A stretch of DNA of 64,000 bases, from NCBI GenBank assembly GCA_963711095.1, contig CAVQCX010000024.1, forward strand, positions 124,001 through 188,000, in the 5' to 3' direction. Made by a program: the position numbers and the translations under genes. Below, piece by piece: positions 45,021-54,037 of this stretch. The first letter of the stretch is position 1. Each line of letters starts with the position of its first letter. The notes beneath the pieces are model-generated. The model ran no database searches. It saw nothing but the letters and a program-made list of their open reading frames with translations, and was not told the origin of the DNA. This DNA comes from CAVQCX01 sp963711095 (GTDB lineage: Bacteria > Pseudomonadota > Gammaproteobacteria > Chromatiales > Chromatiaceae).

Positions 45021-46500
45021 GGGATTCCTCTTCTTGGTACAGGTTTTGGATCGGGTCCGCGTAGGCCGTGCCGACCGCCGCGCGGTCCACCGCGCCCGCC
45101 GCGTTGGCAAGGCCGTTGCGCGGCGAGAAGGGCTCGCGGGCGATGATCCAGCGTCGCACCCGGGCGTAGTCCGGCAGCCGGCGGTTGATGCTGAACAGCG
45201 CCGCGGAGACGGCAGCTGCGCTGGCGCGTGGATGGGGCACCAGCACCGCGACGTTGTATGGACGGCCCTCCCCGAGCACCACGGCCTGGGTCAGGGCACG
45301 GCAGCCCAGCAGCTCGCCCTCGACCCAGTCCGGGGACAGGTTGCGGCCGTAGGCGGTGGCAAAGGCGCTGCTCTTGCGCCCGGTGATATGGAGAAAGCCG
45401 TCCGCGTCCAGGTGGCCAAGGTCCCCGGTGTGCCACTCCTGCCGGCGCGCGTCGGCCTGCCCCAAGTAGCCGCTGAATAGGGTGCCGCTCACCAGCACCT
45501 CGCCGTCGTCGGCGATGCGCACCCGCACGTGCGGCAGGGGTCGGCCGGTGCTGCCCAGGCGCTCGCGGCCCGGCAGGTTGAGGCTGACCACCGAGCAGGT
45601 CTCCGAAAGGCCGTAGCCCTCATAGACTGGCAGGCCGGTGCGTCGGGCGCGCTCGATCAGCGCCGGGGCGGTGCGCGCGCCGCCCACAGCGACGAAGCGC
45701 AGGCTTTGCGGTGGAGCGGTGCCGGCCTCGGCCGCTTCCACCATGACCTTGAGCAGCTGGGGAACGGCGATCATGGAGCTCGGGCGGAAGCGATCGAGAG
45801 CGGCTATCAGCAGGGCCGGGTCGACGCCGCTGGAGCCGTTCATACCGCATTCGGCCAGATCAGGCAGGCAGGCCTGGGCGCCGTTGTACAGGGGGGCATA
45901 GAGGCCGCCGATGTTCTCCAGCAGGGTCGACAGGGGCAGCAGCGAGAGCGTGCGGTCGTCCGGGCTGGCCTGGACGGCCTCGCTCAGACTCAGGGTGACC
46001 TTTTCCATGGCCGCGCCGGTGAGCAATACACCTTTGGGCCGGCCTGTGGTGCCGGACGTGTAGGTGAGCTTGGCCGTGTCGGCCGGGAGCGGATCCGTGC
46101 TCGTGCCGGAAATGCGGAACCGGGTGAGGAGCTGGCCGGTCACGGCCAGCGACTGGGCCGTGGCGATGGGCAGCATTCCCGCCAGACGCTGCGGCTGGTC
46201 GGTGATGATGAGGTCCGGGCGCGCGTCGGCCAGCAGGTGCTGGAGCTGGCCATCGGCGAAGAACGGCGGCACTGGAATGCAGGTTGCGCCCAGGCGCAGT
46301 ATTGCCAGATCCAGCACCGCCCAGGCGCAGCTGTTGCCCAGCAGCAGGGCGATGCGCTGCCCCTCCGACAGCTGGGCGCAGAGCCGCTCGATCTCGGCCT
46401 GCAGCTCGGCATAGGTGAGCGCGCACCGGGAGTCGGCCAGCGCGGGGCGCTCAGGGCGTTGCCGGGAATGCCGGGCGATGCGCTGCAGCAGCGGTCTCAC
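45007..46500 (-). CDS. AMP-binding acyl ligase
   Basis: A 497-residue adenylating enzyme from GTG 46500, which overlaps the stop of the upstream gene (GTGA). Core motifs are LTYTSGTTGRPKGVLLT (A3), YEGYGLSETCSV (A5), WHTGDLGHLDADGFLHITGR (A7) and KSSAFATAYGRNLSPDWVE (A8). The final A10 region reads NGLANAAGAVDRAAV, without the usual catalytic Lys. Motifs resemble fatty-acyl-CoA ligases. Position between a GNAT-like protein and a diiron oxidase suggests that it activates a carboxylic acid for a small-molecule pathway. Confidence 0.88.
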   Translation of the reverse strand: MRPLLQRIARHSRQRPERPALADSRCALTYAELQAEIERLCAQLSEGQRIALLLGNSCAWAVLDLAILRLGATCIPVPPFFADGQLQHLLADARPDLIITDQPQRLAGMLPIATAQSLAVTGQLLTRFRISGTSTDPLPADTAKLTYTSGTTGRPKGVLLTGAAMEKVTLSLSEAVQASPDDRTLSLLPLSTLLENIGGLYAPLYNGAQACLPDLAECGMNGSSGVDPALLIAALDRFRPSSMIAVPQLLKVMVEAAEAGTAPPQSLRFVAVGGARTAPALIERARRTGLPVYEGYGLSETCSVVSLNLPGRERLGSTGRPLPHVRVRIADDGEVLVSGTLFSGYLGQADARRQEWHTGDLGHLDADGFLHITGRKSSAFATAYGRNLSPDWVEGELLGCRALTQAVVLGEGRPYNVAVLVPHPRASAAAVSAALFSINRRLPDYARVRRWIIAREPFSPRNGLANAAGAVDRAAVGTAYADPIQNLYQEEESHVRI

Positions 46501-47270
46501 CGCGCCCCCTCCCGCATTACGGCCGCGGGCCACAAGAACGAGCACGCCTCGCGGAAGGCGTCGTTCAACAGCGTACGCAGCAGGGGTTGGCTCTCCGACA
46601 TGGAGCTGCCGAGCTTGCGGTAGCCCGAGCGAATGTCGCCGACACACACCACCGGCCGCTCCTGGTAGTAGCTGCCCCAGACGCGGCCGCCGTCGGGCAG
46701 CCGCGCCGGATCGGCCTCGGCGAGCTGGATGGGTCTCAGGCCCAGGCGCTGGAAGGCGTTGAACAGCGGACGCACGGCCGTGAACAGGACCCAGCGGTAA
46801 CCGCAGGCGTGCAGAAAGCAGGTCACCGCGGCGATCACCCAGCGCGCTTCGCCGGGCCCGGCCAGGGCGAGGTTGCCGACCTCCACCAGCTGGAAGCGGC
46901 TGGCGGGCTGGTCCCAGTGACTGGCGAGCAGGGTCTCGGCCGACGCGCTCAGGTACTGCTCGGCGAACAGCGGACCCTCGGCGCCATCTCGGACCCCCAC
47001 GGCCGCCCTCAGCCCGTCCGCGCTGCTGAACGAGAGCAGGGTTGGGTAGAGGCCACCGAGCATCGCCCCGTAGCTATCGAAGAACACCGAGCGGATGAAA
47101 TGCTCCACCCCGGCGCGCTGCGGTGTCAGCGCCGTGTGAGCTCGGATGGAAACGGCCTGCCGCAGCTCGTTGAGAATCGGCTGGATGCCGGGGACTACGC
47201 ACGGATCGGCATCGCGGGGGCGCTCGGCATTTATGGGGGCACAGACTCTGGTCTCGGTCATGCGTGCCAT
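46497..47270 (-). CDS. Thermostable-hemolysin family protein (GNAT-like)
   Basis: A 257-residue protein matching the thermostable hemolysin family (T_hemolysin): VEHFIRSVFFDSYGAML, AAVGVRDGAEGPLFAEQYLS, FQLVEVGNLALAGPGEARW, VLFTAVRPLFNAFQRLGL and PDGGRVWGSYYQERPVVCVGDI. To my knowledge the fold is related to GNAT acyltransferases and to acyl-homoserine-lactone synthases, so a catalytic role is more likely than a toxin role. First gene of an overlapping five-gene operon. The start may be ATG 47270 or 47261; a sigma54-like promoter right upstream would favour a later start. Confidence 0.85.
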   Translation of the reverse strand: MARMTETRVCAPINAERPRDADPCVVPGIQPILNELRQAVSIRAHTALTPQRAGVEHFIRSVFFDSYGAMLGGLYPTLLSFSSADGLRAAVGVRDGAEGPLFAEQYLSASAETLLASHWDQPASRFQLVEVGNLALAGPGEARWVIAAVTCFLHACGYRWVLFTAVRPLFNAFQRLGLRPIQLAEADPARLPDGGRVWGSYYQERPVVCVGDIRSGYRKLGSSMSESQPLLRTLLNDAFREACSFLWPAAVMREGAR

Positions 47271-47272
47271 AA

Positions 47273-47288
47273 TGCCAGTTCCGTGCCA
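47273..47288 (-). promoter_or_regulatory. Sigma54-like -24/-12 element before the thermostable-hemolysin operon
   Basis: On the minus strand TGGCACGGAACTGGCA fits the sigma54 pattern TGGCACG-N4-TTGCA with one mismatch in the -12 box and the required GG-N10-GC spacing. It ends three bases before the ATG at 47270, so transcription from it would start inside the annotated N-terminus. An AT-rich stretch (47290-47330) just upstream could instead hold a sigma70 promoter. Confidence 0.35.
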
Positions 47289-47568
47289 GTTTTATAACAT
47301 ATTGATATTACTTGTTAAAATCTCCTTATGAGCGCGCGGCGGGGCGTGCAGGGCGTTGCACCCCGCAAGAATTGTCAGACCGTTTTTGCGGGATTGGGGC
47401 CGGGCGCCGGGGCCCCTTTACCTGCTGTCTACCGGGTAGGAGCGAGCGCCTGCTCGCGATGCGAGCACCGCCTGGATGATCGCCACCGGGCAGCCGCTGC
47501 TAGGCGGGCCAGGCTCGAAGCTCGGGCGTTCGGCCGGCGCCCGCATGGGATAGCCGGCGATGCGCTGC

Positions 47569-48075
47569 TCATTCGCTGTTCCGCGCATTCTCCGTGCAGA
47601 GCTGCTGGACGGCCTCGTGCTCGCCGGGGGGTACGGGCAGCACCATCAGCTCGCGCACGCTGGGGTCGACCTGGCAGGTGGCCACATAGCCGATCGCCCC
47701 ATCGGTTCCGGCCACGAACCGGATCACCGCGTTCGGGGAGCCCAGCACATAGGGCGGGCGCACTCCGTGGAAATAGCGCTCGTTCCAATAGGCCTGCAGC
47801 CGGTCGCTGGTTTCTCCGAGCAGGCTCAGGGAGAAGGCGCGGCGCAGGGGGTCTTCCGGGGGCAGGTTCACCGGGATCAGCGCGTGGCCATCGCCGTCCA
47901 CGAAGATCTTCTTCAGGTAGATCTCCCTCAGGGTGATGCGGTCCAGCCCGGGTCGCGGCGCATCGCGGGCGACGATGACGGCGACTCCGGGGCCAGCCCG
48001 GACGGGCAGCGGCAGCGACGCCGGGCCGAGCGCCAGGGCAAACGACAGGGGCAGACCAGGGAGCATCCGGCGCAT
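47569..48075 (-). CDS. Small phosphate-type periplasmic binding protein
   Basis: A 168-residue exported protein (signal region MLPGLPLSFALALGPASLPLPV). The body, ITLREIYLKKIFVDGDGHALIPVNLP, then LQAYWNERYFHGVRPP, SPNAVIRFVAGTDGAIGYV, matches short PstS-like domains (PBP_like_2) that bind phosphate or a similar anion. It is half the size of a transport PstS, and no permease genes are near. ATG 48075 lies four bases after the porin stop, so the pair is one operon. Confidence 0.82.
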   Translation of the reverse strand: MRRMLPGLPLSFALALGPASLPLPVRAGPGVAVIVARDAPRPGLDRITLREIYLKKIFVDGDGHALIPVNLPPEDPLRRAFSLSLLGETSDRLQAYWNERYFHGVRPPYVLGSPNAVIRFVAGTDGAIGYVATCQVDPSVRELMVLPVPPGEHEAVQQLCTENARNSE

Positions 48076-48079
48076 GACG

Positions 48080-49186
48080 CTAGAACAGGATCGCCAGGGA
48101 TGCGAGCCAGCCGTCCGGGGCGACCTGGTCGTTGCCCGAGCCGTCACGGTACTCGAGCTTGACCGAGATTGCGGGGCCTGGGCGGTAGGTGAGCCCCAAG
48201 GTGTCGATAGTCGGCCTGGTGCTCAGCAGGGTTGCGCTGTAGTGCTCGTAGCGGCCGACCAGGTAGAAGTGGCCGGGCAACGGCACCACCGCCTGGAGGA
48301 AGCCGCCGCGCTCGTCGGGCTCGGACCATCCCCGCGCGGTGCGATACACCGCCTCGCCGGTGAGCTCCGTGTAGCGGGTGCTCCAGGACAGGTCGAGGCC
48401 GACCAGGTTCTTGTCCTGCCGAGCGTGCTGCATCTCGAAATGCACGTAGGAGGCCCCCAGACTCAGCCGGTCTTCGATGAAGTGATAGAGCAGCCGCCCG
48501 CCGAGGGCGCGGTCGAAGTTGTTGGTGAGGTCGAGGGCGGAGCCTGGGATTTCGAAGGCCTTTTCTTCGCGCTCCAGCGGATCGAGGCCGGCGGTGTCGT
48601 CGACGAATGTCCAGTAGTCGAGATCATGGCCGGCGGTTGGCACAGACCCGTACACCATGGCACCGGTAGCGTGTCGGGCGAACGCGGCGGTCGCGGTCAG
48701 CGGGCGCGAGACGGTCCACACCAGGGGGTCGGCATGGATCATGTTCCAGCTGCCGACCGGGGTGAGGAATTTGCCGATGCGCAGGGTGATGGCCGGGCTC
48801 ACCCGGTAATCGAGATACAGCCGCTCGACGTCAAACTCCGGATTGTGGCTGACCTCGCCCTCTTCGCTGACCTGCAGGACATCACCCATCTCGATCTCTG
48901 CAAACAGGCTCCAGCGCGCATCGATGTGCTCGTTCAGGAACAGGCTCAGGTCGTGGGCGCTGAAGGCCGGCGTGCGATGGCTGAGGGACTCGTACTGCAG
49001 GCTCAGATAACCACCGACATCCAGGCCGAGGTCGGCAAGCTGCAGGCCCTGGCCCAGCTCGTACGGGGCGGGCGTCAAGGGCTTGGGTAGCGCGTCCGCG
49101 GCGGCCGCCGGGCGGCCGAGCGCGCACAACAGGCCGAAGATGATCAAGCGGTGCAGATGTGGCGTGGCTCTCATGGTCTCGATCAT
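48080..49186 (-). CDS. Outer-membrane porin-like protein
   Basis: A 368-residue protein with a signal peptide (LIIFGLLCALGRPAAAADA). Strongly alternating beta strands follow (GYLSLQYESL, WSLFAEIEMGDVLQV, ERLYLDYRVSPAITLRIGKF, FYLVGRYEHYSATLL), and the C-terminal Phe (SLAILF) is typical of barrel proteins folded by BAM. RIGKFLTPVGSWN is common in phosphate-selective or carbohydrate porins. Start at 49186 or 49174. Followed by the small binding protein; divergent from the sensor kinase at 49393. Confidence 0.85.
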   Translation of the reverse strand: MIETMRATPHLHRLIIFGLLCALGRPAAAADALPKPLTPAPYELGQGLQLADLGLDVGGYLSLQYESLSHRTPAFSAHDLSLFLNEHIDARWSLFAEIEMGDVLQVSEEGEVSHNPEFDVERLYLDYRVSPAITLRIGKFLTPVGSWNMIHADPLVWTVSRPLTATAAFARHATGAMVYGSVPTAGHDLDYWTFVDDTAGLDPLEREEKAFEIPGSALDLTNNFDRALGGRLLYHFIEDRLSLGASYVHFEMQHARQDKNLVGLDLSWSTRYTELTGEAVYRTARGWSEPDERGGFLQAVVPLPGHFYLVGRYEHYSATLLSTRPTIDTLGLTYRPGPAISVKLEYRDGSGNDQVAPDGWLASLAILF

Positions 49187-49267
49187 CCGATTCGATGGCA
49201 GCCCTCAGTCGCCCCGTGCGAAGCCCAGGCCGCGCGCCGCTCGGTCCGGACCCAGGGATACGCAGAC

Positions 49268-49281
49268 CCGGGCATGCCCGG
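49268..49281. promoter_or_regulatory. 14-bp perfect palindrome between porin and kinase genes
   Basis: CCGGGCATGCCCGG is a perfect palindrome lying in the 206-base gap between the divergent porin and sensor-kinase genes. It could be an operator, for instance for the NtrC-type regulator at 51169. No direct support. Confidence 0.3.
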
Positions 49282-49392
49282 CCGCACAAGCATACAGACC
49301 CCGGGGGAATGGGTGAAAGCTCGGTCGCTCAGCGGGCGCCGTACGGGCCGGAAGGCGCGGCGCCACCGGCCGGGCGGAGGTATGCTGAAGCC

Positions 49393-51166
49393 GTGACGAT
49401 CCGCACCGCCTTGCTGCGCGCCTTTTTCTGGCTGGTCCTCGGGGCCATCGTGCTCATGGGCGTGCTGTCCTTCTTCGAGGTGCGCCGCGCCCTGCAAGCG
49501 GAGATTGCCGGCAACCTTCAGGCGGGCGCGGGCGCGGTGCTGCAGCGCATCGATACCTTCTTCTTCGCTCAGCTGGAGAATGTGCGCATCTGGCGCCGGC
49601 TGGAGGTGATGCAGGACATCCGGGTCAAGGACGTGGACAAGCGTCTGTCTGGCTTTTTGTCCGATCTGCGTGCGGGCCAGGGCTCGGCCTATCGGGCCCT
49701 GTTCTGCACCGACCGTGGCGGACTGATCATTGCCTCCAGCAATCCGGCGCTGATCGGCACCGCGGCATCGGCGGTTGCGCACTGGAGCGGGGTGCCCGGC
49801 GACGGCGCCGCGGGCGTGCAGCTCGGGCCGGTTCCGGGACGCGCCGGCAGCAGCGTCGCCCTGCGCGCCGGCGTCGCCGATGCGTTCGGCAACGGCGAGC
49901 TGGGCTACCTTTACGCCATGCTCGACTGGAGTGCGGTGCTGGATCTGCTCGATGATGCGGCCGTGGGGCCGCGTAGCGCCGTGCTGATCGATGCCCAGGG
50001 CCGGGTGATCGGGGCGTCCCGCAGCTTGCGTGCCGAGTCCTCGGTATCGCAGGTGAATCTCGGCGGCTGGGTGTCGCCCGAGGGCGGACCGCCGACAGCG
50101 GTGCGCGATGGCACCCTGCTCGGCCTGTCCACCCTGCTGGTGGGTGCCGCGGCGTCCAGTGGCTACCAGCACTTCCCGGGCCTGGGCTGGCACATCCTTA
50201 TGGTCGAGCCGACCCGCGAGGCCTACCGGCCGATCTGGCGCATGCTCGGATCCATGGTCTCGGTGCTGCTGCTGACCCTGGCGCTGGCCGTTTGGACCTC
50301 GCGCCGGCTCGCCGGCCACATCGCCCGTCCGATCGTCGCTCTGACCGAGCTCACCCGGCGTTTCCGCCAGGGCGAGACGAGTCGGCCCGAGGCGGCGGTC
50401 GGCACGGCCATCTCGGAGCTGAAGAAGCTCAACCGCGCCTTCGTGGACATGATCGAGGCGCTGGAGAGCTTCCCGCGAGCAGATCGTGCGGGCCGGTAAG
50501 CTGGCCGTGGTCGGGGAGATGGCGGCGGTCATGGCCCACGAGGTGCGCACTCCGCTGGGCATACTGCGCAGCTCGGCGCAGCTGCTCGAGCGCCAGCCCG
50601 ACCCGGGCGAGCGGGTGCGCGAGCTCACCGGTTACATCGTCAGCGAGACCGACCGGCTCAACCGGCTGGTGACTCTGCTGCTGGAGTGTGCCAGCCCGCG
50701 CCCCCCGGACTTCAAGCTGCACGACCTGCACGAGATTGCGGACAACGTGCTCAACCTGCTGGCCGCCCGGGCGGAGAAGAAGGCCGTGCGCCTGGTGCGC
50801 GAGCTCGCGGCCGACGACGCGCTGCTGTCGTGCGACCGCGAGCAGATGACCCAGGTCTTTCTGAACCTGGTGCTGAATGCCCTGCAGCTGGTCCCCGCGG
50901 GAGGCCGCGTGGGCATACGCACCCGGATCGACGGCGAGATGCTGGTGGTGCAGGTGCTGGATGAAGGACCGGGCATCCCAGGCGAGCTGCGCCAGCGGGT
51001 CTTCGATCCCTTCTTCACTCGGCGCGAGGGCGGCGTCGGGCTGGGCCTGACGGTCGTACAACAGATCGTCCAGGTTCACCACGGGGACATCAGGGCGACC
51101 GAAGGGCCCTGGGGTGGGGCCTGCTTCGAGCTGCGGTTCCTTCGGCGCTGGCAGCGGGACGGCTGA
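49393..51166 (+). CDS. Membrane sensor histidine kinase, single-base frameshift
   Basis: The likely start is GTG 49393 (TIRTALLRAFFWLVLGAIVL, membrane helix 1). A ~250-residue periplasmic Cache-like sensor (FFFAQLENVRIWRRLEVMQDI, GLIIASSNPALIG, LGYLYAMLDWSAVLDLLDDA) follows, then membrane helix 2 (SMVSVLLLTLALAVWT), HAMP, HisKA (VMAHEVRTPLGILRSSAQLL) and the ATPase domain (NLVLNALQLVP, DEGPGIPGELRQRVFDPFF, GVGLGLTVVQQIV). The frame breaks near 50472; dropping one C from a CCC run joins IEALESF to REQIVRAGKLAVVGEM. The stop is two bases before the response regulator. It is the sensor of that pair. Confidence 0.88.
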
Positions 51167-51168
51167 GT

Positions 51169-52530
51169 ATGGCGAAGCGGATCCTGGTGGTCGACGACGA
51201 GGCCAAGATGCGCCGGCTCCTGGAGCTGTCGCTTAAACATATGGGGCATGAGGTGGTGCAGGCCGGCGATGGCCGGGCGGGGCTGGCGGCCTTCGACGAT
51301 GGGCCGTTCGACCTGGTGCTCACGGATCTGCGCATGCCCCGCATGGACGGCCTGGCGCTGCTGCGGGCGCTGCGCGAGCGCGGCGCGGAGGTGCCCGTGA
51401 TCGTGCTCACCGCCTTCGGCAGCATCGAGTCCGCGGTGGAGGCGATGAAGCTGGGCGCTCTGGATTACATCATCCGCCCCTTCGAGATGGAGACCGTGGA
51501 GCTGGCTGTGACCCGGGCCTTGGCCCTGGGCGTGGTGCAGCAGGAGAACCGCTTCTTGCGCGCAGAGGTGGCCCGGGGATGGGGCGAGTTCGTGGGTGCG
51601 AGCCTCCGCATGCAGCAGCTCTATGCCCTGGTCCAGCAGGTGGCACCCGCGCGCAGCAGCGTGCTGATCGTCGGGGAGACCGGAACCGGCAAGGAGCTGG
51701 TGGCGCGCGCCCTGCACCAGGGCTCGGGGCGCTCCGGGCTGTTCGTGCCCATCAACTGCGCCGCAATTCCCGCCGAGCTGCTGGAGAGCGAGCTGTTCGG
51801 CCACCGCAAGGGCGCCTTCACCGGGGCGACCCGCGACCGCATGGGCAAGTGCGAGCTGGCCAGCAGCGGCACCCTGTTCCTGGACGAGGTCACCGAGATG
51901 CCGCCGGCCCTGCAGGCCAAGCTGCTGCGCATGCTCCAGGAGGGCCAGGTGGAGCGCCTGGGTGCCCATACGCCAGTACAGGTGGACCTGCGCATCGTCG
52001 CCGCCACCAACCGGGACCCCCAGCAGGCGGTGGAGCAGGGCGCGCTGCGCGCCGACCTGTACTTTCGGCTAAACGTGGTTCGCATCGACGTGCCGCGGCT
52101 GCGCGAGCGGCGCGAGGACATCGCGCTGCTGGCCGGGCATTTCCTGGAGAAATATGCCGCCGAGCTGGGGCGACCCGCACTGCGGCTGAGCCCCGTGGCG
52201 CTGGAGCGCCTGCATGGTTACGATTGGCCGGGCAACGTGCGCGAGCTGGAGAACCTCATGGAGCGGGCCGCGGTGCTGTGCCAGGGCCCCGAGGTGCTGC
52301 CGGCGCACTTGCCGGCCGATGTCTCCGAGATGCCCGTGGCCCCGGCACCGCCCGCGACACCCCTGTCGGACCGGACTTCCCTGGCCCTGCGCCCCCAGGT
52401 GGAAGGGCTGGAGATAGAGCTGATCGCGGAGGCGCTCAGGCGCACCGAGGGCAATAAGGCCGCGGCCGCGCGTGTGCTGGAGATCAGCGAGCGCGCGCTC
52501 TGGTACAAGATCAAGCGCTATGGGCTGTAA
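51169..52530 (+). CDS. NtrC-family sigma54-dependent response regulator
   Basis: A 453-residue protein. The receiver domain has acidic D10/D11 and phospho-acceptor D53 (LVLTDLRMPRMDG). The AAA+ domain has Walker A GETGTGKELVAR, the sigma54 contact loop GAFTGAT, Walker B GTLFLDEVTEM and the arginine-finger region FRLNVVRIDVPRLRERREDI. The C-terminal Fis-type helix-turn-helix is NKAAAARVLEISERALWYKI. It directly follows the sensor kinase. The intact GAFTGAT means it activates sigma54 promoters; likely targets are the divergent porin operon or the operon at 47270, but this is inference. Confidence 0.95.
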   Translation: MAKRILVVDDEAKMRRLLELSLKHMGHEVVQAGDGRAGLAAFDDGPFDLVLTDLRMPRMDGLALLRALRERGAEVPVIVLTAFGSIESAVEAMKLGALDYIIRPFEMETVELAVTRALALGVVQQENRFLRAEVARGWGEFVGASLRMQQLYALVQQVAPARSSVLIVGETGTGKELVARALHQGSGRSGLFVPINCAAIPAELLESELFGHRKGAFTGATRDRMGKCELASSGTLFLDEVTEMPPALQAKLLRMLQEGQVERLGAHTPVQVDLRIVAATNRDPQQAVEQGALRADLYFRLNVVRIDVPRLRERREDIALLAGHFLEKYAAELGRPALRLSPVALERLHGYDWPGNVRELENLMERAAVLCQGPEVLPAHLPADVSEMPVAPAPPATPLSDRTSLALRPQVEGLEIELIAEALRRTEGNKAAAARVLEISERALWYKIKRYGL

Positions 52531-52603
52531 CCGCAGCCCCGCCCCCTTTATCGGGATAGGGGCTAGGGGCCAGTCGCGAGACGATCTTTGGGGCAAGGCA
52601 CAG

Positions 52604-53128
52604 ATGGATCGAAATCCCATGGCGAAGATCGCAAGACACTCCCTCTCCATCCTGCTCCTGCCCGCGGTGGCGGTGATCGGCGTCCCCTACGGGTTGCTTA
52701 CCGCGCTACCCGGCATCGATTCGCGTTGGGGTGAGCACGCGCTCATCGCCTGGGCGGCGCGCGCGGTCGCCCTGGTCGTGCTGATCGCCGGACTCCTGCT
52801 GTTCGCCTGGTGCGTCAGGCTGTTTGTCCGGGTCGGGCAGGGGACCCTGGCGCCCTGGGACGCCACCCGCCACCTGGTGGCGGTCGGGCCCTATGACCGG
52901 GTGCGCAATCCGATGATCAGCGGCGTCGCGCTGATGCTGCTGGGCGAGGCCCTGCTCTGGGGATCATGGCTGGTGGGGCTCTGGGCCTGTGTCTTCGTGG
53001 CGGTCAACCACCTCTATTTCGTCCTTTCGGAAGAGGTCGGCCTGGAGCGAAGGTTCGGACAGTCGTACCGGGACTACAAGGCCCGGGTCCCGCGCTGGAT
53101 TCCCCGCCGGGCGCGGCACTCGGACTGA
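52604..53128 (+). CDS. Isoprenylcysteine-methyltransferase-like membrane protein
   Basis: A 174-residue protein with about four membrane helices (SILLLPAVAVIGVPYGLL, VALVVLIAGLLLFAWCV, ISGVALMLLGEALLWGS, LVGLWACVFVAVNHLYF). It has the conserved C-terminal motif of the ICMT/phospholipid methyltransferase group: GPYDRVRNPMISG and EEVGLERRFGQSYRDYKARVPRW. It probably methylates a lipid or small hydrophobic acceptor with S-adenosylmethionine. Start at 52604; an alternative ATG is at 52619. Confidence 0.85.
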   Translation: MDRNPMAKIARHSLSILLLPAVAVIGVPYGLLTALPGIDSRWGEHALIAWAARAVALVVLIAGLLLFAWCVRLFVRVGQGTLAPWDATRHLVAVGPYDRVRNPMISGVALMLLGEALLWGSWLVGLWACVFVAVNHLYFVLSEEVGLERRFGQSYRDYKARVPRWIPRRARHSD

Positions 53129-53188
53129 GCTGTATTCGTTGCCGAGGCTCGCAGAGAGGGCTTCGGGCCTCTGGCAGTGACAGCAGGC

Positions 53189-54037
53189 TCAGCGCGTCAT
53201 CAACAGGCGCGCGCTGATCAGCAGCGAGACCGTCACTAGCAAGGGGCGCACCAGCCGGGCCCCGTGGCGCAGCACCATGTGTGAGCCCAGGTAGGCACCG
53301 GCCGCTTGTCCCACGGCCATCGGCAGACCCACCTGCCAGACCAGATGGCCGGTACCCATGAACAGTAGGAGCGCAGCCAGATTGCTGGTGAAGTTCAGCA
53401 GCTTGGCGTGGGCCGTGGCGCGGCGCAGGTTGTGGCCGAGCAGAGCGACGAAGGCCAGTGCAAAGAACGAGCCTGCGCCGGGCCCGAAGAATCCATCGTA
53501 GAAGCCGATGACGCATCCGACCGGCGCGAAGGCCGCGGGCCGGAGGCGCCGGTGGCTGTCGACGTCGCCCATGCGCGGCGAAAGCAGGAAGTACAGGGCG
53601 AAGCCGATCAGCAGCAGCGGCAGCAGATCGGCGAGCAGGGCCGCGCGGATGTGCTGCACGGTGAGCGAGCCCACAGCGGCACCGACGAAGGTCAGGGCGA
53701 CCGTCGGCAGCACCGGGCGCAGCCGGATCTCGCCCTTGTGCAGGAAGTTCGCGGTCGCCGAGAACGAGCCGAACACCCCCTGGAGCTTGTTGGTGGCCAG
53801 CGCCTGCACCGGCCCCAGGCCCGTCCATAGCAGCGCCGGGATCGTCAGCAGCCCGCCGCCCCCGGCGATTGCGTCGACGAAGCCGGCTATTGCGGCGACG
53901 GCCACGAGGCCGGCGATAATCTCGATGCTGACGTGCCCCACGGGGTTGTCCGGGAAGAAGTCTGCGAATCTTACCGGAAATGGGATGGGTGCGGTTGCCG
54001 GGGCCCGTGCGGGGCCCAGCATCTTACATTGAAGCAT
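53189..54037 (-). CDS. TSUP/TauE-family permease
   Basis: A 282-residue membrane protein of the sulfite exporter TauE/SafE (TSUP) family: AGFVDAIAGGGGLLTIPALL, ALATNKLQGVFGSFSA, the second-half repeat CVIGFYDGFFGPGAGSFFALAF and AKLLNFTSNLAALLLFMGTG. Two homologous halves give eight helices. The family exports organosulfur compounds and other anions; substrate unknown. The first ~35 residues are hydrophilic and probably belong to an overlong start (ATG 54037 or 54022). Confidence 0.9.
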   Translation of the reverse strand: MLQCKMLGPARAPATAPIPFPVRFADFFPDNPVGHVSIEIIAGLVAVAAIAGFVDAIAGGGGLLTIPALLWTGLGPVQALATNKLQGVFGSFSATANFLHKGEIRLRPVLPTVALTFVGAAVGSLTVQHIRAALLADLLPLLLIGFALYFLLSPRMGDVDSHRRLRPAAFAPVGCVIGFYDGFFGPGAGSFFALAFVALLGHNLRRATAHAKLLNFTSNLAALLLFMGTGHLVWQVGLPMAVGQAAGAYLGSHMVLRHGARLVRPLLVTVSLLISARLLMTR

